Source of the DNA: Gammaproteobacteria bacterium
GTDB taxonomy: Bacteria > Pseudomonadota > Gammaproteobacteria > SZUA-140
Assembly: GCA_016218365.1 (NCBI GenBank)
Contig: JACREF010000009.1
Span: forward strand, 155,727-219,726
DNA length: 64,000 bases
Reading direction: 5' to 3'
This document shows, piece by piece, positions 9,871 through 19,309 of this stretch; the stretch's first letter is position 1, and the number at the start of each line of letters is the position of its first letter. The notes beneath the pieces were generated by a model. That model saw nothing but the letters and a program-made list of their open reading frames with translations, had not been told where the DNA came from and did not search any database. Both the position numbers and the translations under genes were made by a program.

Positions 9871-10986
9871 TTATTTGGTTCGCAGGTAACCGCCGCCTGG
9901 TGACAAAACGACCAGCTGCTCAAGTTCCAGCATCAGCAGGATGGAGGAAACCTTTTCAGCCGTCAATCCACTGCGGGTGATGACGACATCTACAGGGATC
10001 GGCTCCGGGCCGAGACTATTTAGCACCTTTTGCGGATCACCTTCAAGATTTCTCTGGACCTGATCTGCGGGCCGCGTGGTTTCAGGGAGAGCGCAGTGCT
10101 GAGCGGCAAACGGAATTTCCTCAAGGATATCAGAGCACTCCTCTACCAGTTTGGCGCCAATACGGATCAAGGCATGGCAGCCGGATGACAAGGGATTGCG
10201 GATCGATCCAGGGATTGCAAACACCTCGCGCCCCTGTTCGAGGGCCAGCCGGGCCGTGATCAGCGAGCCGCTGCGCCGCGCCGCCTCGACGACCAGTATT
10301 CCGAGGCTCAGGCCGCTGATGATCCGGTTGCGGCGTGGAAAATGTTCGGCCCGGGGTGGGGTGCCGACCGGAAACTCACTGACAACGGCGCCGGTTGCGG
10401 CAATGCTGTTGGCCAGTTCACCGTGGCTGGCCGGATAGATCCGGTCCAGGCCGGCGCCGGTGATCGCCAGTGTCACGCCGCCCGCTGACAATGCCCCGTG
10501 ATGGCTGGCGGCATCGATGCCAAGCGCCAGACCGCTGGTGATGGCGAGGCCGTGGCGGGCAAGCTGCGCGGCAAACTCGTGGGCCAGCTCCCGGCCGGTG
10601 GGTGTCGGATTGCGGCTGCCGACGATGGCCAGTTGCGGCCGATGCAGTTGCGCAGGATGGCCGGTGATAAACAGCACGGGCGGCGGGGCGTGGATCTCGC
10701 GCAATTGCGCCGGGTAGGCCGGATCACGGAGACTGATGATGTAGCGGTCGGAGGCGGCGTCGCACCAGACCAGGTCGCGTTCGACAGCATGCCAGTCGGG
10801 TTGTTGCAGATAGCGCTGGGTGATTTCGGGCAGCGCTCGGCGTTGTGGCAGCCCGCGCTCCTCAAACAACTGCTGCAGCGCAGGCAGTGCATTGCTCAGC
10901 CGTTGCAGCTGTACCGGACCCAGCCCGGGTGCATGCAGCAGCGCCAGCATGCAGTCCAGCTCGCTGCGGGAACTAACAGTCTCCAT
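9871..10986 (-). CDS. dprA: DNA-processing protein DprA
   Basis: Loads RecA on incoming single-stranded DNA during natural transformation. 371 residues. The Rossmann-like core reads LAIVGSRNPTPTGRELAHEFAA, SGLALGIDAASHHGAL, AITGAGLDRIYPASH and FPRRNRIISGLS...GSLITARLALEQGREVFAIPGS. An N-terminal helical domain (ALLHAPGLGPVQLQRL) and a C-terminal winged-helix-like DprA domain (VVITRSGLTAEKVSSILLMLELEQLV) complete it. Confidence 0.96.
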   Translation of the reverse strand: METVSSRSELDCMLALLHAPGLGPVQLQRLSNALPALQQLFEERGLPQRRALPEITQRYLQQPDWHAVERDLVWCDAASDRYIISLRDPAYPAQLREIHAPPPVLFITGHPAQLHRPQLAIVGSRNPTPTGRELAHEFAAQLARHGLAITSGLALGIDAASHHGALSAGGVTLAITGAGLDRIYPASHGELANSIAATGAVVSEFPVGTPPRAEHFPRRNRIISGLSLGILVVEAARRSGSLITARLALEQGREVFAIPGSIRNPLSSGCHALIRIGAKLVEECSDILEEIPFAAQHCALPETTRPADQVQRNLEGDPQKVLNSLGPEPIPVDVVITRSGLTAEKVSSILLMLELEQLVVLSPGGGYLRTK

Positions 10987-11028
10987 GTCTTCAGTGCCTC
11001 CATTCCTTGGAGTGTTATCACACCCTGT

Positions 11029-12129
11029 TCAGGGCGCGCTGACGCTATCCTTTACCCTTAATTCCTTCAGTGATTCCATGACCAGGGCGTAGCTAACCTT
11101 GGCGAAGGGGCGGATGATCATGACAGACCCGAGACGCTGGCCCGGTACCGTGACGCTGGAACGCAGATTGGACGTGTAGTGGTCCTTCATGCGGCTGTCC
11201 TGCTGATGTGCCATCAGCACATGGCCGACCTCCAGCCCATGGTTGAGTCCAACATTCAGCACGACGATCTGATACTGTCCGGCCATGTTATTGCCATCCA
11301 GTATCGATATGATCTTGCCGCGGACCGCCTGGTCGGGCACATGGGGCAGAAAGTGCCGCGGGACGGTGTCCTGTTGCGTTGGGACCAGCCGGTCACCTGA
11401 GCGGACCTCATGTGTGGCATCAACGATGTCCAGTACCGCCGGGTCTCCGGAGCGGGCGACGCTCGCCTCGCCGATATGCAAGGCCTCATAACCGAGCAAG
11501 CGCTTGTTGTCCGGGTCAACATAGGCCTTGCCCTGACGCAGGATGCTCCAGTTGGCGGCAGGGTTCTTGCCCAGGCCGCGGGCATGGACCTGCTCCTTGG
11601 AGGCGCTGATCAGTTTATTGTCTGCCGCGGAGAGGACATATGCCGTCTTGCCCAGCTCGGATTTGTCTACGACACGCGGAAATTGCAGGAATTTGTCCAG
11701 GATGTCATCGGCCACGGTCGGGATGGCGGCGGTTTCGGGCAATGCCGTGCTGTAAACGCGCGGCTCCAGCCGGAGCACACCCTGTGGCGCGGCGTCATCC
11801 TGATGCGGGGGCGCAGCCTGTGGTTGAGGTGCCGGCTCCGGGCCGCGCGTGATGGCAATCCTGGGTTGCCCATCCACATAATGAAAACGGATGCTGTCAC
11901 CGGGCAGGATCAGATGCGGGTTGGGGATCTCGGGGTTGACCTGCCAGATGTCAGGCCAGCGCCACGGATCCTGCAGAAACATCGACGAGATCCCCCACAA
12001 GGTATCGCCACGTTTGACGGTGTATTGTTCAGGGTGGTCGGCGCGTAGCGCCGGCGGATCGATAGCCCCGTAGCCGGGCGGCGGCAGTATCAACAAGGCC
12101 AGCAGGCCGCAGAGCAAGGTGGTGCGCAT
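11029..12129 (-). CDS. LysM-domain exported protein
   Basis: 366 residues. I start at the ATG at 12129, where the signal peptide begins (MRTTLLCGLLALLILPPPGYG) and AAAGG lies 9 bases upstream. A LysM domain at about residues 25-75 (YTVKRGDTLWGISSMFL...WPDIWQVNPEIPNPHLILPGD) should bind peptidoglycan. The remainder resembles the long periplasmic domain of the LysM proteins usually found beside dprA. It is divergent from def, a conserved arrangement. Likely a periplasmic or cell-wall-bound protein of unknown exact role. Confidence 0.88.
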   Translation of the reverse strand: MRTTLLCGLLALLILPPPGYGAIDPPALRADHPEQYTVKRGDTLWGISSMFLQDPWRWPDIWQVNPEIPNPHLILPGDSIRFHYVDGQPRIAITRGPEPAPQPQAAPPHQDDAAPQGVLRLEPRVYSTALPETAAIPTVADDILDKFLQFPRVVDKSELGKTAYVLSAADNKLISASKEQVHARGLGKNPAANWSILRQGKAYVDPDNKRLLGYEALHIGEASVARSGDPAVLDIVDATHEVRSGDRLVPTQQDTVPRHFLPHVPDQAVRGKIISILDGNNMAGQYQIVVLNVGLNHGLEVGHVLMAHQQDSRMKDHYTSNLRSSVTVPGQRLGSVMIIRPFAKVSYALVMESLKELRVKDSVSAP

Positions 12130-12260
12130 GTGGATAGACCTTTGTCGGTAACCGATCATCAGCTGAAAAGATTCCCCTTATGTAGCGGGATTCTGGCACA
12201 ATCCTTTATGATTTTCCTGTGTTGCGTCAAGTTGATTTTTCAGCGTCCGGATACCCCGAC

Positions 12261-12764
12261 ATGGCCATCCTTCATATCCTGCATTATCCCGATGAACGGC
12301 TGCGCCGCAAGGCGGTGCCGGTAACCTCATTCGGTCCCCCGTTGCAGCGGCTGATCAGTGATATGCTCGAGACCATGTATGATGCCCCCGGGGTTGGTCT
12401 TGCCGCTCCCCAGGTCGACGTCGATCAGCGCCTGCTGGTCATCGATATCAGTGAGGATCGCAGCCGGCCGCTGTGTCTGATCAATCCCGAGATCCTGGAG
12501 TGCAGTGATTCCGAGCAGATGGAGGAGGGGTGTTTGTCGGTACCCGGCGTCTATGAGAAGGTCGAGCGGGCGGCGTGGGTGCGGGTACGGGCCCAGGATC
12601 GTGATGGCACGTCATTTGAGCTCGAGGCCGATGGTTTGCTGGCAGTGTGTATCCAGCATGAGATCGATCACCTGGAAGGCAAATTATTTGTCGATTATCT
12701 GTCGTCGCTGAAACGCAAACGCCTCGACAAGCGCCTGGACAAGATGCGCCGGCATAATATGTGA
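12261..12764 (+). CDS. def: Peptide deformylase
   Basis: Metalloenzyme that removes the formyl group from nascent proteins. 167 residues from the ATG at 12261 ([18 protein letters not shown]), which matches the family start; an in-frame GTG 42 bp upstream is less likely. All three motifs are intact: [16 protein letters not shown] and QHEIDHLEG (metal-binding His pair). First gene of a tight operon with fmt and rsmB. Confidence 0.97.
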   Translation: MAILHILHYPDERLRRKAVPVTSFGPPLQRLISDMLETMYDAPGVGLAAPQVDVDQRLLVIDISEDRSRPLCLINPEILECSDSEQMEEGCLSVPGVYEKVERAAWVRVRAQDRDGTSFELEADGLLAVCIQHEIDHLEGKLFVDYLSSLKRKRLDKRLDKMRRHNM

Positions 12765-12784
12765 TCGGGCGTACGGAGCTACGG

Positions 12785-13726
12785 ATGACTGCTGCATTGA
12801 AGATCGTTTTTGCCGGTACGCCGGAGTTTGCGGCCGCCAGCCTGCAGGCCGTCCTCGATGGCCGGCATCAGGTGCTGGCGGTCTATACCCAGCCGGACCG
12901 GCCGGCCGGCCGCGGCCGCCAGCTGCTGGCCAGCCCGGTCAAGCAGCTGGCCCTGCGTCACGGCTTGCCCGTTTGTCAGCCGCAGGGCCTGCGTCAGCCC
13001 GAAGTGCAGCAGCAGCTGCGATCCTGGGACGCGGATCTGATGATCGTCGTGGCTTATGGCCTGTTATTGCCGCCGGCGGTGTTGCAGATACCGAGGCTGG
13101 GGTGCATCAATGTACACGCCTCGTTATTGCCACGCTGGCGCGGGGCGGCCCCGATCCAGCGCGCGATCATGGCCGGGGATACCGAAACCGGCATCACCAT
13201 CATGCAGATGGATCAGGGGCTGGATACCGGTCCGATGCTGATGTCGCGCCGTTGCCCGATCCACGGCGATGACACCGGCGGTACGCTGCATGATCGACTG
13301 GCGCGACTGGGGGCAGAACTGCTGCTGGAGGTGCTGGAGCGCGTCGCCACAACCGAGGTCGCCGCGACACCGCAGGAGCAGGACCGGGCCTGTTATGCCG
13401 CCAAGCTGGACAAGGAAGAGGCCTGTATCGACTGGTCACGCCCGGCCGTGGAGCTGGAGCGGATGGTGCGGGCCTTTGATCCGTGGCCAGTGGCGTATAC
13501 CTCTCTCGGTCAGCTTCGGTTGCGGGTCTGGCAGGCCGAGCTCTGTGGCGGTGCGAAGGGTGCGCCGGGCACTGTGATCGGCGTCGGCCGGGCAGGCATC
13601 GAGGTGGCCTGTGGTCATGGCAGCCTGCGCTTGCAGCAGCTGCAGTTGCCAGGCGGTAAACGGATCACCGCTCGCGACTTTCTCAATGCCCATGCGCTAC
13701 AGCCTGGCCAGGTGCTGGGGGGCTGA
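12785..13726 (+). CDS. fmt: Methionyl-tRNA formyltransferase
   Basis: Formylates initiator Met-tRNA, the reaction that def later reverses on the protein. 313 residues from the ATG at 12785, which has GGAG just upstream. The N-terminal domain shows IVFAGTPEFAAASL, QPDRPAGRGRQL and NVHASLLPRWRGAAPIQRA; the C-terminal OB-like domain holds TVIGVGRAGIEVACG. The stop codon shares one base with the rsmB start (TGATG). Confidence 0.97.
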   Translation: MTAALKIVFAGTPEFAAASLQAVLDGRHQVLAVYTQPDRPAGRGRQLLASPVKQLALRHGLPVCQPQGLRQPEVQQQLRSWDADLMIVVAYGLLLPPAVLQIPRLGCINVHASLLPRWRGAAPIQRAIMAGDTETGITIMQMDQGLDTGPMLMSRRCPIHGDDTGGTLHDRLARLGAELLLEVLERVATTEVAATPQEQDRACYAAKLDKEEACIDWSRPAVELERMVRAFDPWPVAYTSLGQLRLRVWQAELCGGAKGAPGTVIGVGRAGIEVACGHGSLRLQQLQLPGGKRITARDFLNAHALQPGQVLGG

Positions 13727-15057
13727 TGGGACGTCGTCCATCCGGCGTCGCGACCTCGGATGATCCCCGCGTTATTGCTGCCCGCTGTCTTGTCGAGCTG
13801 ACAACGGAGCATCGTTCGCTGTCCCAATTATTGCCAGCGTACCTGGCGGGACTGGAGCCGACCACACGGGCCCTGGTGCAGGAGCTGTGTTTTGGCGTTG
13901 CCCGTTGGCATAGCCGCCTGGAGTATCTCGCCACTCAGCTGCTGGAGCGGCCGCTCAGGGGGCGCGACGCGGATGTCCAGATGTTGATCCTGATCGGGAT
14001 CTACCAACTTATATATATGCGGATCGCCGCGCATGCGGCCGTGGACCAGACCGTGGCCGCGGCGGGACATCTGGGCAAGGGCTGGGCGCGGGGGCTGGTC
14101 AATGCGGTGTTGCGCAACCTGCAGCGTCGTCGCGAGGAATTGCTGGCCGGGGCCGAGCAGGATGCCGTGGCGCGCTGGGCACACCCGGCATGGTGGCTGA
14201 CGCGCTTGCAGCAGGCATGGCCGGCCGACTGGACAACGATCCTGGAGGCCAATAATTCCCGGCCGCCGATGACCCTGCGTATCAACATGGCGCGTACAAC
14301 CCGCCAGCTTTATCTGCAGCGCTTGCTGCAGGCGGGTATCGCGGCCGACGAGGTGGCGGCAGTGCCGTCGGCGCTGACGCTGCATCAGCCGATGGACGTT
14401 GCCCGGTTGCCGGGTTTTGCCGAGGGCGATGTGTCGGTGCAGGATGCAGCCGCACAACTCGCGGCACCGCTGCTGGCGCCGCTGCCGGGAGAGCGGGTGC
14501 TTGATGCCTGTGCTGCGCCCGGCGGCAAGACCTGTCATGTGCTGGAGTGTCAGCCTGCGCTGGCCGCGCTGCTGGCGCTGGATCATGATCCGCAGCGTTT
14601 GCACCGCATCAGCGAAAACTTGCAGCGGACAGGGGTGCGGGCGGATCTGGTGTGCGCTGATGCCGCCGTTCCCGCCACCTGGTGGGACGGGGTCCCTTTT
14701 GATCGCATCTTGCTTGATGCCCCCTGTTCGGCAAGCGGTATCATCCGCCGCCACCCGGATATCAAATTATTAAGGCAGCCGGCGGATATCAGTGCATTGG
14801 TGATCCAGCAACGCTTGATCCTCGATGCGCTGTGGGGTGCGCTCAGGCCGGGCGGTTTGCTGTTGTATGTGACCTGTTCCATACTACCTGAGGAGAACAC
14901 CGAGCAGATGATAGCGTTCATGGCGCGACATCCGGAGGCGACCGAGGGCGGCATTGATGCCAGCTGGGGTCGGCCGATGGCGGTTGGGCGTCAGATACTC
15001 AGCGGGGATCAGGGGATGGACGGTTTCTATTATGCCGCGCTGCGCAAACGGCCGTGA
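13726..15057 (+). CDS. rsmB: 16S rRNA m5C967 methyltransferase
   Basis: 443 residues. A NusB-like RNA-binding domain covers about 1-140 (ALVQELCFGVARWHSRLEYL, LIGIYQLIYMRIAAHAAVDQTV). The SAM-dependent domain contains LDACAAPGGKT, LALDHDPQRL, ILLDAPCSASGIIRRHPDIKLLR and VTCSILPEEN with the catalytic cysteines of the RsmB/RsmF family. Overlaps fmt by one base and DUF4390 by four. Confidence 0.97.
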   Translation: MGRRPSGVATSDDPRVIAARCLVELTTEHRSLSQLLPAYLAGLEPTTRALVQELCFGVARWHSRLEYLATQLLERPLRGRDADVQMLILIGIYQLIYMRIAAHAAVDQTVAAAGHLGKGWARGLVNAVLRNLQRRREELLAGAEQDAVARWAHPAWWLTRLQQAWPADWTTILEANNSRPPMTLRINMARTTRQLYLQRLLQAGIAADEVAAVPSALTLHQPMDVARLPGFAEGDVSVQDAAAQLAAPLLAPLPGERVLDACAAPGGKTCHVLECQPALAALLALDHDPQRLHRISENLQRTGVRADLVCADAAVPATWWDGVPFDRILLDAPCSASGIIRRHPDIKLLRQPADISALVIQQRLILDALWGALRPGGLLLYVTCSILPEENTEQMIAFMARHPEATEGGIDASWGRPMAVGRQILSGDQGMDGFYYAALRKRP

Positions 15058-15662
15058 GCATGACCCGATCTGAGGGTGGGAGGTGGTGGATTCTGCCTAG
15101 CCCGAGATGGCGCGGCTGGATCTGCGGCATCGTGCTGGGTTTCGCGCCACTGGCGGCTTGCCTTGCCGCGCCGTCGGTGACTATTGACAGTGTACGAGCC
15201 AGTCGTGATGAGGCCGTCTATTATCTTGACCTGCGGTTGGGTTACCAATTGAGTGATGCAATGCGCGATGCCGTGCTGAACGGGATGGCGCTGACCTTTC
15301 TGGTTGAGATCGAGTTGCTGCGGGAACGGAAGTATGCCTGGGACAGCACTGTGGCCACATTGGAACAGCGTTATCGGATCAGCCATCAGACATTAACAGG
15401 CAACTATCTGGTACAGAATCTCAACAGCGGTGCGCAACATATCCTGCCGACGCTGGAGGCGGCGTTGTCGGTCGCCGGGATCGTGACTCGGCTGCCGGTG
15501 ATCGATCGAAACCTGCTGGAGGAAGGTGAGCGTTATTATGGCAGGGTGCGCGCTGGTCTGGATGTCGATGATCTGCCGATTCCATTGCGGCTGCAATCCT
15601 ACCTGGCGATGGCGCCGGGCTGGAATATGAGCAGTGATTGGGTGTCATGGAAGTTGCCGTGA
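15054..15662 (+). CDS. DUF4390 protein
   Basis: 202 residues from a GTG that overlaps the rsmB stop (GTGA); an ATG at 15060 is an alternative. A hydrophobic segment at about 18-38 acts as signal peptide or anchor (WICGIVLGFAPLAACLA). The rest is a beta-rich domain with the family pattern LDLRLGYQLSDAMRDAVLNGMALTF and YRISHQTLTGNYLVQNLNSG. It always travels with the ntrY-like kinase in this neighbourhood, so it is probably a periplasmic partner of that kinase. Its role is unproven. Confidence 0.85.
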   Translation: MSMTRSEGGRWWILPSPRWRGWICGIVLGFAPLAACLAAPSVTIDSVRASRDEAVYYLDLRLGYQLSDAMRDAVLNGMALTFLVEIELLRERKYAWDSTVATLEQRYRISHQTLTGNYLVQNLNSGAQHILPTLEAALSVAGIVTRLPVIDRNLLEEGERYYGRVRAGLDVDDLPIPLRLQSYLAMAPGWNMSSDWVSWKLP

Positions 15663-17890
15663 TCCGTCGCCTGGGTACAGGCATCGTGCCGGCGATTGTG
15701 CTGTGCGGATTATTACTGGTCTCACTCTATTTGATGAGTGCGGCAACCCAGAACTCGGAGCAGTTCAGTCGCCTGTATTTCACCCTGCTGCTGATCAATG
15801 TGTTGGGGCTGATTACCCTGGTGATCTTGATTGGCTTTAATATTGTGCGGCTGTTGCGTCAATACCGCCATCGGGCAGTGGGTTCACGGCTGACATTGCG
15901 GCTGGTGATATTGTTCAGCCTGCTGGCACTGTTGCCGGTGTCGATACTGTATTATTTTTCGCTGCAGTTTATCCAGCGTGGCATCGATAGCTGGCTGGAT
16001 GTCAGGGTCGAGCAGGCACTTGACGGCGCTCTGGAGGTCAGCCGTGCTTCGCTGGATAATCGCAGGCAGGAATTGCTGGCGCATACTGACCAGATGGCGC
16101 TGGAGTTGCGAGCCGTGCCTCCGCTGCAGCTGCCAGCGCAGCTGCAATCACTGCGCAGCAAGCATCAGGCCCAGGAGCTCGGATTGCTGTCTCGCAGCGG
16201 CCGTCTGGTTGCGTTCGCACCCACCCCGGAAAATCCTGCCATACCTTCGGTTCCGGTAGAGCTGCTGGTGCAGGAGTTTGCAAAGGGGGCGGGCTATCTG
16301 AGTATCGAGGATGCCGGAAACGGCACATTCCGCATTCGTGTCCTGGCCGATGCTGGCATCAGCAGTGATGGTGGTGAGCCGCTGCTGCTGTATGCAGTAT
16401 TTCCGGCGACCGATCGCGCCACCATACTGGCGGGCAATATGCAGTCCGCCTATGCCGAGTACAAGAAGGTTATCCTGTTGCGGGATCCGCTCAAATTCAG
16501 TTTTACACTGACATTGTCATTAATCCTGTTGCTGACGCTGCTGGCAGCGGTATGGGCGGCATTTTTTGCCGCGCGCCGTCTGGTGGCGCCGATACGGGTG
16601 CTGGCGATCGGCACCCGGGCCGTGGCCTTCGGGGACTACAATAAACGGTTGCCGCAGCATGGGCATGACGAGCTCGGCTTTCTTGTTGAGTCGTTCAACG
16701 AAATGACGCGTCGCATCGCCGAGGCCAGTGACGAAACCGAGCGCAGTCGTCAGCAGGTTGAGCGGGAACGCGCCTATCTGCGCGCGGTATTGGGCCGGTT
16801 GTCTTCCGGCGTGTTAACCCTCGATCTGCACGGCGCGGTGCGGACGGCCAACAGCGCTGCGGGTCAGATCCTGGCAGTTGAGTCCCGGGAGTTGATCGGT
16901 CTGTCACTGCAGCAATTTTCCGCTGTGCGTAACTGGCTCGGGATGTTTGCCGGCCAGATCCAGTCTCATGTTGCCGGAGACGAGGCCGAATGGCGCGAAG
17001 AGATCCGGATCTCTACAGATAACGGCCAGAAGGTGCTGATTTGCGCGGGTACCCGTTTGTCATCGCTCACCGGCCGGCATGCCGGACAGGTGATCGTTTT
17101 CGAGGATGTGACGGCCCTAGTGCAGGCGCAACGCGATGCGGCCTGGGGTGAGGTGGCGCGGCGTCTGGCGCATGAGATCAAGAACCCGTTAACACCGATC
17201 CAGTTATCTGCCGAACGGTTGCGTCACAAATACCTTGCCAAACTGGCGCCGGCGGATGCCGAGGGTTTTGATCGCCTGACCTATACCATCGTCCAGCAGG
17301 TCGAGGCCATGAAAGAGATGGTCAATGCCTTCAGTGATTATGCGCGCGCGCCACAGCTGCAGCTGAAAAAATTGCAGCTTAATACACTGGTTGAAGAGAT
17401 ACTGGTGTTATACCGCGAGGGTGGATGCCATGCCCGGCTGGTGGCGGCCTATGGTGAGGGGTTGCCGGAAGTGGCCGTTGATGCCGGGAGGATCCGGCAG
17501 TTGTTACATAATCTGATCAAGAATGCGCTGGAGGCATTTGGGGCCGTAGGTGTGGATCAGGGCGAGATCAGCGTGACTACCCGGCGGATTAGTGAAGCAG
17601 GTCGTGAGCGGATCGAGCTTGCGGTAACTGATAATGGTCCGGGCATTCCTGCGGAGATACTGGAGCATCTGTTCGAGCCCTATGTGACGGTCAAGGCGCG
17701 CGGCAGTGGACTGGGCATGGCGGTAGTCAAGAAGATTGTTGAGGAGCATGCCGGCACCGTGTGGGCGCGTAATAACGAAGGAGGTGGTGCCACGGTGATC
17801 GTGCAGTTGCCCGTCGAGGCCCTGTCGCGTACTCAGGATGCAGAGCATCGGGCTGCGGCACAGTCACGGGTTGCAGGAGGCAACAGATGA
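15647..17890 (+). CDS. ntrY: NtrY-like membrane sensor histidine kinase
   Basis: About 747 residues from the ATG at 15647, overlapping the end of DUF4390. There are three N-terminal membrane helices (about 8-110), an extracytoplasmic region, a fourth helix (FTLTLSLILLLTLLAAVWAAFFAARRL), a HAMP domain, a PAS-like region (AVLGRLSSGVLTLDLHG), the phospho-acceptor box HEIKNPLTPIQLSAERL, and an ATPase domain with NLIKNALEAFG, DNGPGIP and GSGLGMAVVKKI. It should phosphorylate the regulator encoded next, whose start overlaps its stop. The signal is unknown; envelope or redox sensing is proposed for relatives. Confidence 0.93.
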   Translation: MEVAVIRRLGTGIVPAIVLCGLLLVSLYLMSAATQNSEQFSRLYFTLLLINVLGLITLVILIGFNIVRLLRQYRHRAVGSRLTLRLVILFSLLALLPVSILYYFSLQFIQRGIDSWLDVRVEQALDGALEVSRASLDNRRQELLAHTDQMALELRAVPPLQLPAQLQSLRSKHQAQELGLLSRSGRLVAFAPTPENPAIPSVPVELLVQEFAKGAGYLSIEDAGNGTFRIRVLADAGISSDGGEPLLLYAVFPATDRATILAGNMQSAYAEYKKVILLRDPLKFSFTLTLSLILLLTLLAAVWAAFFAARRLVAPIRVLAIGTRAVAFGDYNKRLPQHGHDELGFLVESFNEMTRRIAEASDETERSRQQVERERAYLRAVLGRLSSGVLTLDLHGAVRTANSAAGQILAVESRELIGLSLQQFSAVRNWLGMFAGQIQSHVAGDEAEWREEIRISTDNGQKVLICAGTRLSSLTGRHAGQVIVFEDVTALVQAQRDAAWGEVARRLAHEIKNPLTPIQLSAERLRHKYLAKLAPADAEGFDRLTYTIVQQVEAMKEMVNAFSDYARAPQLQLKKLQLNTLVEEILVLYREGGCHARLVAAYGEGLPEVAVDAGRIRQLLHNLIKNALEAFGAVGVDQGEISVTTRRISEAGRERIELAVTDNGPGIPAEILEHLFEPYVTVKARGSGLGMAVVKKIVEEHAGTVWARNNEGGGATVIVQLPVEALSRTQDAEHRAAAQSRVAGGNR

Positions 17891-19260
17891 AGCTGCCATA
17901 TATTCTGGTCGTTGATGATGAGCCGGATATCCGTGCCCTGGTACAGGAGATCCTTGAGGATGAAGGTTATCAGGTGGCCACCGCCGAGAATGGCGAGCAG
18001 GCGCGCCGGCTGCGTCGCAAGCGCAGGCCCGATTTGATCCTGCTTGATATCTGGATGCCTGATATTGATGGCATCAGCCTGTTGCGTGAATGGGTGGGGG
18101 ATGCACACTATGCGCCGGTGGTCATGATCTCCGGTCACGGTACGCTGGAGATGGCGGTCGAGGCGTTACGCCTCGGCGCCCACGATTTTCTCGAAAAACC
18201 GCTATCGACAGCCAAACTGTTGCTGACTGTACGGCGGGTGCTGGAGCTGGAGCAGCTAAAACGCGAAAATCGTGGCTTGCGCAGCGCAGGCTTGCTGCAA
18301 CAGGAACCCATTGGCCGCAGTACCCAGATGATAGCCTTGCGGGATCAGGTGCAGCGTATGGCCAGGCATAATGCCTGGGTGTTGCTGAGTGGTGAGCCGG
18401 GTTCGGGATTGAGCCTGTTCGCACGTTATCTGCATCGGTGCAGCGGCCGCGCAGCGGGGCCGTTTGTTGTGCTCAGGGTGGCAGCTCTTTCCGATGACCC
18501 CGCCGCTGTGGAGTTATTTGGTTCCGAGCGCAATGGCAAGATTCAGTATGGTTTGTTCGAGCAGGCCAATGGCGGCACGCTGTTTCTCAGTGAGATTGCC
18601 GATATGGCGCCAGCGATCCAGGCCCGCCTGCTGAGCATCCTCGAGAACCGCAGCCTGGTACGTGCGGGTGGGAGTGAAGAGGTGGCCCTGGATGTGCGGA
18701 TTGTTGTTGCAACCCACAAGGATCTGGCGCTGGAGGTTCAGCAGGGACGGTTCCGCGGGGATCTGTATTATCAGCTGAATGTATTGCCTGTGGTGGTGCC
18801 GCCGTTACGCAAACACCCTGACGACATACCGGAGCTGATACGGCATTTCATCGGGTTCTTTGCCGAGCATGACGGCTTGCGGGCGCGGGATGTCGACCCT
18901 ATGGCCCTGGAGCGGCTGCGCCAGTATCCGTGGCCGGGTAATGTGCGGGAGCTCAAGAATCTGGTGCAGCGGCTGCTGATACTTGTCCAGGGTGCCGGGA
19001 TCACTCTGGCCGATGTCGAGGTCGCACTGGGTCAGTCCGCCGCCAGGGATGACCATGTGCCGGCAGAATATTTTCTGCCATTGCGCGAGGCGCGCGCCAG
19101 CTTCGAAAAAGGCTATATTGAGTACCACTTGCAACACAGCGATGGAAACATTGTCCAGGTGGCACGTCAGGCCGGCATTGAGCGTACCCATTTGTACCGC
19201 AAGTTGCGGGCGTTGGGCATCAAGGCGTTACGTGAGGATGCCGAGAGGTCTGGCGGGTGA
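17887..19260 (+). CDS. ntrX: NtrX-like response regulator with degenerate AAA+ domain
   Basis: 457 residues. The receiver domain (1-120) is intact with VVDDEPD, phospho-acceptor Asp54 (LILLDIWMPDIDG) and Lys104. The central sigma54-type AAA+ domain is degenerate. Walker A reads GEPGSGLS, so the conserved Lys is Leu175. The GAFTGA loop is replaced by a short ELFGSERNGKIQYG. Walker B reads TLFLSEIADM, with Ser235 in place of Asp. The C-terminus has a Fis-type helix-turn-helix (GNIVQVARQAGIERTHLYRKLRALG). It probably binds DNA but cannot hydrolyse ATP or activate sigma54 polymerase in the usual way. Overlaps ntrY by 4 bp. Confidence 0.92.
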   Translation: MKLPYILVVDDEPDIRALVQEILEDEGYQVATAENGEQARRLRRKRRPDLILLDIWMPDIDGISLLREWVGDAHYAPVVMISGHGTLEMAVEALRLGAHDFLEKPLSTAKLLLTVRRVLELEQLKRENRGLRSAGLLQQEPIGRSTQMIALRDQVQRMARHNAWVLLSGEPGSGLSLFARYLHRCSGRAAGPFVVLRVAALSDDPAAVELFGSERNGKIQYGLFEQANGGTLFLSEIADMAPAIQARLLSILENRSLVRAGGSEEVALDVRIVVATHKDLALEVQQGRFRGDLYYQLNVLPVVVPPLRKHPDDIPELIRHFIGFFAEHDGLRARDVDPMALERLRQYPWPGNVRELKNLVQRLLILVQGAGITLADVEVALGQSAARDDHVPAEYFLPLREARASFEKGYIEYHLQHSDGNIVQVARQAGIERTHLYRKLRALGIKALREDAERSGG

Positions 19261-19309
19261 TGAATTATCCATTCACTTTCCGCGGTGGCAGGATTAAGAT
19301 AGCCGCGCG

